From NCBI RefSeq assembly GCF_008312835.1, contig NZ_VSKS01000027.1, forward strand, positions 1-64,000: a stretch of DNA of 64,000 nt. The letters run 5' to 3'. Below the pieces are notes generated by a model, which saw nothing but the letters and a program-made list of their open reading frames with translations, was not told the origin of the DNA and made no database searches. Positions 9,204 through 19,034 of the stretch are shown piece after piece (the first letter of the stretch is position 1; each line of letters begins with the position of its first letter). Origin of the DNA: Streptomyces marokkonensis (GTDB taxonomy: Bacteria; Actinomycetota; Actinomycetes; Streptomycetales; Streptomycetaceae). The translations under genes and the position numbers were made by a program.

Positions 9204-10223
9204 GTGTCGGGTATGTCGGCGGGCCGGTCAGCCATGCGGATGGGACCCGCTGAGCTGGTGCAGGCGGCGGCCATGGCCCGCCGCTTCTACCTCGAGGGCA
9301 AGTCCAAGATCCAGATCGCGGAGGAGTTCGGCGTCAGCCGCTTCAAGGTGGCCCGGGTCCTGGAGACCGCCCTCGAACGGGATCTCGTACGGATCGAGAT
9401 CCGTGTGCCGGCCGAGCTGGACGCCGAGCGCTCCGACGCGCTCCGCGCCCGCTACGGCCTCAGGCACGCCGTCGTGGTCGAGTCCCCGGCCGAGGCCGAG
9501 GAGACACCCGACCCCGAGAACCTGGGAGAGGTGGCCGCCGACCTGCTCGCCGAACTGGTCAACGAGGGAGACGTGCTGGGCCTTGCCTGGGGCCGCTCCA
9601 CCATCCACATGGCGGCGGCCCTGGACCGGCTGCCGCCCTGCACGGTCGTGCAGCTGACGGGCGTGTACGACGCCGGGACCGCCGAGCGCGGCTCGGTGGA
9701 GGCCGTGCGGCGCGCGGCGCAGGTGTCGGGGGGCGACGCCCACCCCATCTACGCGCCGATGCTGCTGCCGGACGCGGCCACCGCTCAGGCGCTGCGTCAC
9801 CAGACGGGGATCGCGCGGGCCTTCGAGTACTTCGACAAGGTCACGGTCGCCTGTGTCTCCATCGGCTCCTGGGAGCCGGGCATCTCGACGGTGCACGACA
9901 TGCTCAGCGACGAGGAGCGGGCGCACTACGCCTCGCTCGGTGTCGCCGCGGAGATGTCCGCGCATCTCTTCGACGCCGAGGGGCGCCGGGTCGGCCGCGA
10001 CCTGGGGGAGCGGTGCATCACGGTCAAGACAGACCAGCTCCGCCGGGTCCCGGAGGTCGTCGCGATCGCCGGCGGCCAGCGCAAGGGGCCCGCGATCGAC
10101 GCCGTACTGCGCTCAGGTCTCGTCACCAGCCTGGTCACGGACACATCGGCCGCGGACTACCTGATGACGGCGGGCACCACCCCGCGGTCCGCCCTCAACC
10201 GCGCGGACCCGGACGGCCCCTGA
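9204..10223 (+). CDS. SorC/DeoR-type sugar-binding transcriptional regulator
   Basis: 339 residues from the GTG at 9204, chosen because GAGGAG lies six bases before it; a GTG at 9180 would add eight residues. The N-terminal DNA-binding domain has the helix-turn-helix KIQIAEEFGVSRFKVARVLE at about residues 33-52. The rest is a SorC-type sugar-phosphate-binding domain related to sugar isomerases (LGLAWGRSTIHMAAAL, VTVACVSIGSWEPGIST, VVAIAGGQRKGPAI). Such proteins usually respond to phosphorylated sugars. Its place directly after rpe, 102 bases downstream and on the same strand, suggests a link to pentose phosphate metabolism, but no target operator was identified. Confidence 0.9.
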   Translation: MSGMSAGRSAMRMGPAELVQAAAMARRFYLEGKSKIQIAEEFGVSRFKVARVLETALERDLVRIEIRVPAELDAERSDALRARYGLRHAVVVESPAEAEETPDPENLGEVAADLLAELVNEGDVLGLAWGRSTIHMAAALDRLPPCTVVQLTGVYDAGTAERGSVEAVRRAAQVSGGDAHPIYAPMLLPDAATAQALRHQTGIARAFEYFDKVTVACVSIGSWEPGISTVHDMLSDEERAHYASLGVAAEMSAHLFDAEGRRVGRDLGERCITVKTDQLRRVPEVVAIAGGQRKGPAIDAVLRSGLVTSLVTDTSAADYLMTAGTTPRSALNRADPDGP

Positions 10224-10234
10224 ACAGCGGGTGA

Positions 10235-10285
10235 GGCGGGGCCGGGCCGCGGCACCGGCCGCACGACGCCGCGGCAGGCCCCGCC
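10235..10285. terminator. Long GC-rich inverted repeat after the SorC gene
   Basis: GGCGGGGCC at 10235-10243 pairs with GGCCCCGCC at 10277-10285, and an inner GCCGCGGC pair (about 246-253 and 268-275) extends the fold. It begins 12 bases after the SorC stop and is best read as its terminator. Confidence 0.6.
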
Positions 10286-10468
10286 CCTCCGCCTCCCGGA
10301 GGCCGGCGGCGGTGTCCGCCGGATGCTGCTCGCCGTCGGCCCGCTCAGCGCGGCTGCCGGGCCCGGCCTCGCGGGCCGCCGGCCTTTTCTTGGAGGAACC
10401 TCCTGGCACCGCTCCGACCGGCTTGGACGATGCGACCGGGGAAGGCGTACCGGTCGACATGGGACAAT

Positions 10469-11980
<1,512 letters not shown>

Positions 11981-12056
11981 CGGCTCCCGCCGCCGTCCGG
12001 CCCCCGCCGCTCCCGCCCCGGGAGAAGCGGGGGCCGCGGTGCGTCCGGGCCCGGGA

Positions 12057-12155
12057 CGCAACGGTCGAAAGCCCCCGCGCAACGAACACCCGCGTCCCCG
12101 CGAGTAACGCAATGATCTTGCGGAGGTGCGCAAGGTTGCTGCATTTCAGGAGCAA
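12057..12155 (+). promoter_or_regulatory. Phased array of CGCAA/TTGCG half-sites upstream of the permease-Lrp operon
   Basis: Half-sites occur at 12057 (CGCAACGG), 12078 (CGCAACGA), 12108 (CGCAATGA), 12118 (TTGCG), 12129 (CGCAA), 12136 (TTGCT) and 12151 (AGCAA). The forward copies are 21, 30 and 21 bases apart, close to whole turns of the helix. CTTGCG-N6-CGCAAG at 12117-12134 and CGCAA-N5-TTGCG at 12108-12122 are perfect inverted repeats. Lrp/AsnC proteins wrap DNA at such repeated sites, and an Lrp gene is in the operon downstream. This is an inferred operator; a weak -10 (TAGGGT) lies at 12168. Confidence 0.6.
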
Positions 12156-12281
12156 TGAGGAACCTCGTAGGGTTACGCGCTGTACGTGGTGCGGCGGGGA
12201 CCCCGCTCGGCGGGTCCCGGCTGTCGCGGGACGCCGTCGGTCCCTGCCGCGGAAGACCGGCAGTGACGAAGGAGTCAGCGC

Positions 12282-13760
12282 GTGCTCGACCAAGGCGCAC
12301 CCCCGCACAACGGCAGTCCCGCCGCCCCGCAGTCCCCGGGCGCCGGCGCGCGCCTCATGCGCCGTAAGCCCGTGGAACGCCTGGTCGCCGAGGGCGGCCA
12401 GGGCGAGGGCGGGTCCCTGCGCCGCTCCCTCGGGCTGTGGCAGCTGACCATGATCAGCATCGGTGCCACCCTCGGCACCGGCATCTTCGTGGTCCTCGGC
12501 GAGGCCGTCCCCAAGGCCGGCCCGGCGGTCACGCTGTCCTTCGTCATAGCCGGTCTGACGGCTCTCTTCTCCGCCCTCTCCTACGCCGAGCTGGCGGGCA
12601 CCATCCCGGTCTCCGGCTCCTCCTACTCGTATGCGTACGCAACGATGGGCGAACTGATCGCCTGGGTCTGCGGCTGGTGCCTGATGCTGGAGTACGGCGT
12701 GTCGGTCGCCGCCGTCGCCGTCGGCTGGGGCGAGTACCTCAACGAACTGCTCGACGGCACCATCGGCGTCACCATCCCGGCCGCGCTGTCCGCCCCGCCC
12801 GGCGACGGAGGCGTCTTCAACCTGCCCGCGCTGATCGTCGTCCTGCTCGCCATGGCCTTCCTGATGGGCGGCGCACGCGAGTCCGCCCGCGCCAACACGA
12901 TCATGGTCGTCGTGAAGATCGGCGCGCTGGTGCTGTTCTGCGCCATCGGCGTCCAGGGCTTCCGCTCCGGCAACTACGAGAACTTCATGCCGCTCGGCAT
13001 GGCCGGCGTCAGCGCGGCCGGGGCGACCCTGTTCTTCTCCTACATCGGGTTCGACGCCGCCTCCACCGCCGGTGAGGAGGCCAGGAACGCCCAGCGCGAC
13101 CTGCCCCGCGCCATCCTGCTGTCGCTCGCCATCATCACCGCGCTGTACGTCCTGGTCGCCGCCGTCGCCGTGGGCGCCAAGCCCTGGCGGGACTTCACCG
13201 ACTCCGAGGCCGCGCTCGCCCAGATCATGAGCGAGGTCACCGGCCAGACCTTCTGGGGCACCCTGCTGGCGTTCTGCGCCGTCATCGCCATCGCCAGCGT
13301 CGTCCTGACCGTGCTCTACGGCCAGACCCGCATCCTGTTCGCCATGTCCCGGGACGGGCTCGTGCCCAAGGTGTTCGGCAGGGTCAGCCCGAAGACCGGC
13401 ACACCGCGCACCAACACCCTGATCGTCTCCCTCTTCTGCGGCGTGCTCGCCGCCGCGATCCCGCTCGGCCAGCTCGCCGACGCCACCAGCATCGGCACCC
13501 TGTTCGCGTTCGCCCTGGTCAACGTGGCCGTGGTGGTGCTGCGCCGGTCCCGCCCCGACATGCCCCGCACCTTCCGGGTGCCGCTGTCGCCGGTGCTGCC
13601 CGCCCTCGGCCTCGCGTTCTGCCTGTGGATGATGGGCAGCCTGTCCACCGTCACCTGGGTGGTCTTCGGCGTCTGGATGGCCGTCGGGCTCGTGTTCTAC
13701 TTCCTGTACGGCTACCGCCGCTCCCGGCTCGCCGCACCGGCCACACCTGAAGCGAAGTGA
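12282..13760 (+). CDS. APC-family amino acid permease
   Basis: 492 residues from the GTG at 12282, preceded by AAGGAG. After a short hydrophilic N-terminus, about twelve transmembrane segments follow. The first carries the APC signature MISIGATLGTGIFVVLGEAV (about residues 57-77), with the helix-break glycines that bind the amino acid. Further hallmarks are SYAELAGTIPVSGSSYSYAY and FFSYIGFDAASTAGEEARN. This resembles the cationic amino acid transporter branch (YfnA/CAT-like), so lysine, arginine or ornithine are plausible substrates; that is inference. An Lrp/AsnC regulator gene starts 10 bases after the stop and a half-site array lies upstream, so uptake is probably controlled by amino acid level. 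Confidence 0.9.
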   Translation: MLDQGAPPHNGSPAAPQSPGAGARLMRRKPVERLVAEGGQGEGGSLRRSLGLWQLTMISIGATLGTGIFVVLGEAVPKAGPAVTLSFVIAGLTALFSALSYAELAGTIPVSGSSYSYAYATMGELIAWVCGWCLMLEYGVSVAAVAVGWGEYLNELLDGTIGVTIPAALSAPPGDGGVFNLPALIVVLLAMAFLMGGARESARANTIMVVVKIGALVLFCAIGVQGFRSGNYENFMPLGMAGVSAAGATLFFSYIGFDAASTAGEEARNAQRDLPRAILLSLAIITALYVLVAAVAVGAKPWRDFTDSEAALAQIMSEVTGQTFWGTLLAFCAVIAIASVVLTVLYGQTRILFAMSRDGLVPKVFGRVSPKTGTPRTNTLIVSLFCGVLAAAIPLGQLADATSIGTLFAFALVNVAVVVLRRSRPDMPRTFRVPLSPVLPALGLAFCLWMMGSLSTVTWVVFGVWMAVGLVFYFLYGYRRSRLAAPATPEAK

Positions 13761-13770
13761 ACCACCCGCA

Positions 13771-14223
13771 GTGCTGAACGATCTCGACGAACGCATCGTG
13801 CACGCCCTCGCCGAGGACGCCCGCCGCTCCTACGCGGACATCGGCCAGCTCGTCGGCCTCTCCGCGCCCGCCGTGAAACGGCGGGTGGACCGGCTGCGCG
13901 CCACCGGGGCGATCACCGGATTCACCGTCCGCGTCGACCCCGCCGCCCTCGGCTGGGAGACGGAGGGGTTCGTCGAGATCTACTGCCGCAGCAACACCTC
14001 CCCGGAGACCATCCAGCGGGGCCTGGAGCGCTACCAGGAGGTCGTGTCCGCCTCCACCGTCACCGGCGACGCCGACGCGGTCGCCCAGGTCTTCGCCTCC
14101 GACATGCGGCATTTCGAGCGGGTCCTGGAGCGCATCGCGGGCGAGCCGTTCGTGGAGCGGACCAAGTCCGTGCTGGTCCTGTCACCGTTGCTGCGGCGGT
14201 TCTCCTCGGGTTCGCCCACGTAG
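13771..14223 (+). CDS. Lrp/AsnC-family transcriptional regulator
   Basis: 150 residues, the usual family size. The N-terminal helix-turn-helix is plain (LDERIVHALAEDARRSYADI, then IGQLVGLSAPAVKRRVDRLR, about residues 4-42). A ligand-binding RAM domain with beta-alpha-beta folds follows from about 65 (GFVEIYCRSNTSPETIQRGL, ASTVTGDADAVAQVFASDM). It starts 10 bases after the permease and is almost certainly cotranscribed. It is the natural candidate to bind the half-site array at 12057-12155 and the similar sites upstream of the dav pair. Confidence 0.93.
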   Translation: MLNDLDERIVHALAEDARRSYADIGQLVGLSAPAVKRRVDRLRATGAITGFTVRVDPAALGWETEGFVEIYCRSNTSPETIQRGLERYQEVVSASTVTGDADAVAQVFASDMRHFERVLERIAGEPFVERTKSVLVLSPLLRRFSSGSPT

Positions 14224-14255
14224 GCAGGCCCGTACCGGCGGCGTACGCTGGCTTC

Positions 14256-14999
14256 ATGCGGAGTCAGGACGATTCCGGACATACGGGGATCGGTCCATCG
14301 GCTGATCCGAACCTCCCCGTGTTCGTCGACTCCACCGGCAGGCGCGCGCGGATTCTCCGGCGCACCGGGTACGGCGTGGCCGGAACGGCGGCCGCGTACC
14401 TGGCGGTGCTGGGACTGAGCCTCATGGGGGCGACGCCCTTCGCGCCGGGCGCCCTGCTGCCACCCCTGCCCGGCGAGACCACGGCGCCGACGGCGCCGGA
14501 ACGGCGGGGCCCGGACGACGGACCCCTGCCGCCCAGCGGCGTGCTCGACCCGGAGCGCGGCGGTCCCGGCGACGCCGGCGCGGCATTCGGTCCGGGCGCC
14601 CCGCCGGTGCCGCCGCTCATGTCGCCCGTCGGCCCGCTCCTCATCCCCGCGGTCCCGCTCGTCCCCGGAGGTCCGGTGTCCACGGTCCCGGCCGGACCGG
14701 AGTCGCCCGGGACGGGAGTTCCGCCGCCGTCGCAGGAGCCCGGCGCCCCCGCCCCCGGCGATCCGACCGCACCCGCGCCCGGCACGGGAAGCGATCCCGC
14801 CCCGCCGCCGGCCCCGGACGATCCGCCGCCGAGCCCGGACGGCCCGCCGGCGGGTACGGACGAGCCGCCCGCCCCCGAGCCCCCGCCGGGAACGCCGGAG
14901 CCGGGCCCGCCCTCCGGTCCGTCCGAGCCGTCGCAGGCACCGCCCGATGCCCCGGGCAGCTCCCCGCCCGGTGACGCGCCCGCGGCCGGGACCTCCTGA
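14256..14999 (+). CDS. Proline-rich single-pass membrane protein
   Basis: 247 residues. A charged N-terminal tail of about 40 residues is followed by one transmembrane helix (about 41-60, GVAGTAAAYLAVLGLSLMGA). The long outside portion is made almost wholly of proline, glycine, alanine, aspartate and threonine, typical of an extended wall-spanning region. No catalytic domain is visible. Its TGA overlaps the ATG of the next gene (TGATG), so translation is probably coupled and the protein likely works with the deacetylase/glycosyltransferase. I know no function for it. Confidence 0.8.
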   Translation: MRSQDDSGHTGIGPSADPNLPVFVDSTGRRARILRRTGYGVAGTAAAYLAVLGLSLMGATPFAPGALLPPLPGETTAPTAPERRGPDDGPLPPSGVLDPERGGPGDAGAAFGPGAPPVPPLMSPVGPLLIPAVPLVPGGPVSTVPAGPESPGTGVPPPSQEPGAPAPGDPTAPAPGTGSDPAPPPAPDDPPPSPDGPPAGTDEPPAPEPPPGTPEPGPPSGPSEPSQAPPDAPGSSPPGDAPAAGTS

Positions 15000-17179
15000 T
15001 GCGCCGCCGCCCCGACCGCCCGGTCCGCCCCCCACGGACGCGAACCGGCCCGCGGCACCACCGGGCATCACCGCGGCCCCGGCACCGCTTCCGCATCGTC
15101 GTCCCGCTTGCCGTGCTGGCCTTCGTGGTCTCGGTACTGCTGACCGAGGGGTACACGACCCGGACCTTCTCCGGGGACCAGGAGGGGCGCACCGGGCAGC
15201 CGGCCACCGGGCTACCCCGGGAGGTCACCGGCGGCGGCCCGGTCGTCGACACCACCCGCGACCGCCCGAGCACCTACCGGGTGCCCGACCGGACGGTCGT
15301 CCTCAGCTTCGACGACGGCCCGGATCCCGTGTGGACGCCCCGCATCCGGGCCGTCCTCGACCGCCACGGCACGCCCGGCACCTTCTTCGTCACCGGTCAG
15401 CAGGCGGTGCGCCACCCCGGGATCCTGCGTGACGTCATCCGGTCCGGCCACGAGATCGGCGTGCACACCTTCTCCCACCGGGACCTCTCCACCCAGTCCG
15501 CGAGCGACGTCGACCGCGAGCTGGCGCTGACGCAGCTCGCCCTCGCCGGGGCCGCGGGCATCAACAGCTCGCTCCTGCGGATGCCCTACTCCTCGACGAC
15601 CGCCGCCCTGGACCGGGCGGACTGGTCCGTCGCCCGGTACCTGGGCGGCAAGGGCTACATCCTGGCCTTCATCGATCAGGACACGAAGGACTGGCAGCGG
15701 CCGGGAGCCCGCGCGATCGCCGAGGCGGCCACACCGAGCGCGCCGGGCCGGGGAACGGTCGTCCTCATGCACGACGCGGGAGGGGACCGGTCCCAGACCG
15801 TGGCGGCCCTCGACGATCTGATCCCCCGGCTCCAGGCCCAGGGGTACCGCTTCACCACCCTCGCCGACGTCCTCGGCACCGACAGCCTCACCAGCCGCGT
15901 CGACACCGCAACCCTGTGGAAGGGACGGGTGTTCGTGGCCGCCGTGACCGTGTCGGGTACGGCGATGTCGGTCATCGGCGTGCTGCTGCTGGTCGTCGGT
16001 TCCCTCGTCCTCGGCCGGTGCGCGCTGCTGCTGGTCCTCGCCCGCCACCACGCCCGCCGGCGCCCGCGCCACGCCCCCGGCCCTCCCGTCACCCGGCCCG
16101 TCAGCGTCGTCGTACCCGCGCACAACGAGAGCCTGTGCATCGCCAAGACGCTCCGCTCGCTCGCGGCAGGCGACCACCCCGTCGAGATCGTCGTCGTGGA
16201 CGACGGCTCCGACGACGGCACCGCCGACATCGCGGAGTCACTCGGCCTCCAGGCGGTCACCGTCGTCCGGCAACCGAACGGCGGCAAGGCCTCGGCCCTC
16301 AACACCGGCGTCCGGCGGGCCTCCCACGATCTCGTCGTCATGCTCGACGCCGACACGGTCTTCGCCCCCTCGACCGTCCGGCGCCTCGTCCAGCCGTTCG
16401 CCGACCCTGCCGTCGGTGCCACCGCCGGCAACGCGAAGGTGGGCAACCGCCGTGGCCTGCTGGGCCGTTGGCAGCACATCGAGTACGTGATGGGCTTCAA
16501 CCTGGACCGCCGCATGTACGACCTGCTGCGCTGCCTGCCGACCGTCCCCGGCGCCGTCGGGGCCTTCCGCGTCACGGCCCTGCGGGACGCCGGGACGATG
16601 AGCGGCGACACCCTCGCCGAGGACACCGACATCACCATGGCCCTGCACCGGGCCGGGTGGGAGATCCGCTACGCCGAGGACGCGCTCGCCTGGACCGAGG
16701 TGCCGGCCTCACTGCGCCAGCTGTGGATCCAGCGCTACCGCTGGAGCTACGGCACCATGCAGGCCGCGTGGAAACACCGGCACGCGCTGGTCGAGCGCGG
16801 CCACGCGGGACACTTCGGCCGCCTCGGCCTGCCGCTGCTGACCGTCTTCCAGATCCTCACGCCGCTCCTCGCCCCGCTCATCGACCTGCTGACCGTCTAC
16901 GGCCTGGTGTTCGGGAACCCGCTCACCACCATGCTGGCGTGGACCGGCGTACTGGCCGTGCAGACCGTCTGCGCGGCCTACGCCTTCCGCCTCGACGGCG
17001 AGAGCCTCCGGCCGCTGTGGGCGCTCCCGCTGCAGCAGATCGTCTACCGCCAGCTCATGTACCTGGTGCTCGTCCAGGCCTGCCTCACCGCGGTCAACGG
17101 CTACCGGCTGCCCTGGCAGCGCCTCAAGCGCAGCGGCGACGTCGTGCTGCCGCCCCCGCTCACCGCCCGGGAACGCTGA
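14999..17179 (+). CDS. Fused polysaccharide deacetylase and family 2 glycosyltransferase
   Basis: 726 residues. A cytoplasmic basic N-terminus leads to a transmembrane anchor (about residues 34-51). An extracytoplasmic NodB/CE4 domain follows, with motif SFDDGPDPVW at about 102 and the metal-binding HTFSH motif at about 158-162. After another helix pair (about 310-350) comes a GT2 domain: VSVVVPAHNESLCIAKTLRS, VVDDGSDDGTAD, the MLDADT metal motif, LAEDTDI and the processive QRYRWSYG motif. C-terminal helices end the protein. The layout suggests one polypeptide that polymerises an N-acetylhexosamine chain inside and deacetylates it outside, like IcaA/IcaB or PgaC/PgaB, or the Streptomyces MatA/MatB polymer system. 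Substrate is inferred, not shown. Confidence 0.88.
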   Translation: MRRRPDRPVRPPRTRTGPRHHRASPRPRHRFRIVVPLAVLAFVVSVLLTEGYTTRTFSGDQEGRTGQPATGLPREVTGGGPVVDTTRDRPSTYRVPDRTVVLSFDDGPDPVWTPRIRAVLDRHGTPGTFFVTGQQAVRHPGILRDVIRSGHEIGVHTFSHRDLSTQSASDVDRELALTQLALAGAAGINSSLLRMPYSSTTAALDRADWSVARYLGGKGYILAFIDQDTKDWQRPGARAIAEAATPSAPGRGTVVLMHDAGGDRSQTVAALDDLIPRLQAQGYRFTTLADVLGTDSLTSRVDTATLWKGRVFVAAVTVSGTAMSVIGVLLLVVGSLVLGRCALLLVLARHHARRRPRHAPGPPVTRPVSVVVPAHNESLCIAKTLRSLAAGDHPVEIVVVDDGSDDGTADIAESLGLQAVTVVRQPNGGKASALNTGVRRASHDLVVMLDADTVFAPSTVRRLVQPFADPAVGATAGNAKVGNRRGLLGRWQHIEYVMGFNLDRRMYDLLRCLPTVPGAVGAFRVTALRDAGTMSGDTLAEDTDITMALHRAGWEIRYAEDALAWTEVPASLRQLWIQRYRWSYGTMQAAWKHRHALVERGHAGHFGRLGLPLLTVFQILTPLLAPLIDLLTVYGLVFGNPLTTMLAWTGVLAVQTVCAAYAFRLDGESLRPLWALPLQQIVYRQLMYLVLVQACLTAVNGYRLPWQRLKRSGDVVLPPPLTARER

Positions 17180-17341
17180 GCGGCGACCGTGGGAAATGCC
17201 GGGCAGGACCCGTGGTGGCCGGTCTAGCATGGGTTCCATGACCTGGCGACATTGATCCACCGGCCACGCCTCCCGAGGGCCGCCTCGGACGCCGCACGTC
17301 CTCGACGTCCGGTGTCCGAAACGCCCTTATGGGAAGGCCTC

Positions 17342-18538
17342 ATGACTCTCACGCCCACGCGTGCCTCCGACGTCCGCGTGCGACGGCTGACGACCACGCT
17401 GTACGGCTACTCGTTCCTCGAAGAGTTCGTCCTGCTCTACCCGGTGTACGCGCTGCTGTTCAGCGACACCGGTCTGTCCGTCTGGCAGATCTCCTCCCTG
17501 TTCGCCCTCTGGTCGGTCACCGGCGTGCTGCTGGAGGTCCCCTCCGGCGCCTGGGCCGACGCGGTCTCCCGCCGGCTGCTGCTGTGGCTCGGCCCGCTGC
17601 TGACCGCCGCCGGCTTCGCCCTGTGGGTGCTGCTCCCGTCGTACGGCGCCTTCGCCGTCGGCTTCGTACTGTGGGGTGCCGGCGGAGCGCTCGGCTCCGG
17701 CGCGCTGGAGGCGCTGGTCTACGACGAGCTGGAACGGCTCGACGCGGCCGACCGTTACGCCCGGATCATGGGGCGGGCCAGGGCCGCCGGTCTGGTCGCC
17801 GTGATGGCGGCGATGGGACTCGCCGGTCCCGTGCTCGCCTGGGGCGGTCACACCGCCGTCGGCGCCGCCAGCGTGCTGGTGTGTCTGCTGGCGGCCGCCA
17901 CGGCACTCCGGTTCCCCGAGCACCGCTCCCCGGCCGAGGGGCACGAGAGCTGGACGGCGGCCCTGCGCGCCGGACTCGCCGAGGCCCGCGCCGACCGGTC
18001 CGTGCGCGGGGCGCTGCTGCTGGTCCCGGCCGTGAGCGCGGTCTGGGGCGCCCTCGACGAGTACACGCCGCTGCTGGTCCGGGGAACCGGGGTGGCCGAC
18101 GGGACGGTGCCCTACCTGCTCCTGCTGATCTGGGCCGGCGCAACCGCCGGAAGCCTGCTGGCGGGGGAGGGTGAGCGGCTCGGTACGGGGGGTCTCGCCG
18201 CCGTGCTGGCCGGTGCCGGGCTCGCCCTGGCCGTCGGCGCGGGCGACGGCACCCCGTGGGGTCTCGTCCTCGTCGCCCTCGCGTTCGGTGGCTTCCAGGC
18301 GGCGACCGTGCTGGCCGACGCCCGGCTCCAGCGGCGCATCGAGGACACCGGGCGGGCCACCCTGACCTCGGTCGCGGGACTGGGCACGGAACTGGCGACG
18401 ATCGCGGTCTTCGGCGGCTACGCCCTGATCGCCTCGGGGACCTCGCACGCCACCGCCTTCACGGTGTTCGCGGTGCCGTACCTGGCGACGGCGGCGGTGC
18501 TGCTGGTGAGGGCGGGGGGTGCGAAGGCACGGCCGTAA
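17342..18538 (+). CDS. MFS transporter
   Basis: 398 residues from the ATG at 17342, with GGGAAGG upstream. Twelve hydrophobic segments can be followed. The loop between helices 2 and 3 has the acidic/basic MFS pattern GAWADAVSRRLLL at about residue 80. The protein starts YGYSFLEEFVLLYPVYALLF. Substrate is unknown. It follows the polysaccharide gene by 162 bases with its own upstream region, so a shared function is uncertain. An inverted repeat at 18599-18646 may terminate it. Confidence 0.87.
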   Translation: MTLTPTRASDVRVRRLTTTLYGYSFLEEFVLLYPVYALLFSDTGLSVWQISSLFALWSVTGVLLEVPSGAWADAVSRRLLLWLGPLLTAAGFALWVLLPSYGAFAVGFVLWGAGGALGSGALEALVYDELERLDAADRYARIMGRARAAGLVAVMAAMGLAGPVLAWGGHTAVGAASVLVCLLAAATALRFPEHRSPAEGHESWTAALRAGLAEARADRSVRGALLLVPAVSAVWGALDEYTPLLVRGTGVADGTVPYLLLLIWAGATAGSLLAGEGERLGTGGLAAVLAGAGLALAVGAGDGTPWGLVLVALAFGGFQAATVLADARLQRRIEDTGRATLTSVAGLGTELATIAVFGGYALIASGTSHATAFTVFAVPYLATAAVLLVRAGGAKARP

Positions 18539-18598
18539 CGCCCCCGGCGCCCCGCCGGTGGGTGGGCCGGGGCCGGGTCGGAGGTGTCCGTCCTCGGA

Positions 18599-18646
18599 CT
18601 GGCGCGACTGCGTTGCCTGGAGAGGCTTACGGCGCGGACGCGCCAG
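18599..18646. terminator. Inverted repeat after the MFS gene
   Basis: CTGGCGCG at 18599-18606 pairs with CGCGCCAG at 18639-18646. It lies about 60 bases after the MFS stop. The whole gap 18539-19034 contains no convincing gene; besides this repeat it holds the GCAAC-motif repeats described next and a Shine-Dalgarno GAGGA before 19035. Confidence 0.4.
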
Positions 18647-18894
18647 CCACTGCGGGCGAACACCCCCGCCCCGTCCCCTCCGCGCCGTACGCGCCTGCCG
18701 GCCGCCCTGCCACTTCCGCGGGCTTGCCGTGCCGCTGGGGCGATGGGGGAGGTGGGCGCGACGGCACCCCGCCGGCGCTGGGCTGCGCGAACACGGCCCG
18801 GCCACCACCGAGCGGGGCACCCCCGGCGCGGGGCCGCGCCGGGGGCCCGCGCCGGTCGGGAAGCGGGCACCTCCACCGGCCCGTCCGGCCTCGT

Positions 18895-18952
18895 GCAACG
18901 AATCGCCGCCCACCCCGCTCCGGACGCAACAAACCGCTCACCGGCGCGCAAC
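18895..18952 (+). promoter_or_regulatory. GCAAC direct repeats upstream of the davA-davB pair
   Basis: TGCAACGAATCG, CGCAACAAACCG and CGCAACGGCTTC have their GCAAC cores at 18895, 18926 and 18948, that is 31 and 22 bases apart. Word and helical spacing resemble the array in front of the amino-acid permease (CGCAACGG, CGCAACGA, CGCAATGA at 12057-12108, spaced 21 and 30). A common Lrp-type regulator is inferred. The sites lie 80-140 bases before the davA start. Confidence 0.45.
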
Positions 18953-19034
18953 GGCTTCTCCTTGTCCCGCCGAGCCGCCCGACCGTACCGTCTATCTGGC
19001 CCCCGAAACCTCCGCGTACCGGTGAGGAACACGC

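Noticed and set aside
18584-19034. Upstream extension of the open frame that leads into the davB reading frame
   Set aside because: It runs across the davA gene in another frame, with low-complexity arginine/proline sequence; davB has its own ATG at 19862 preceded by AAGGAG.
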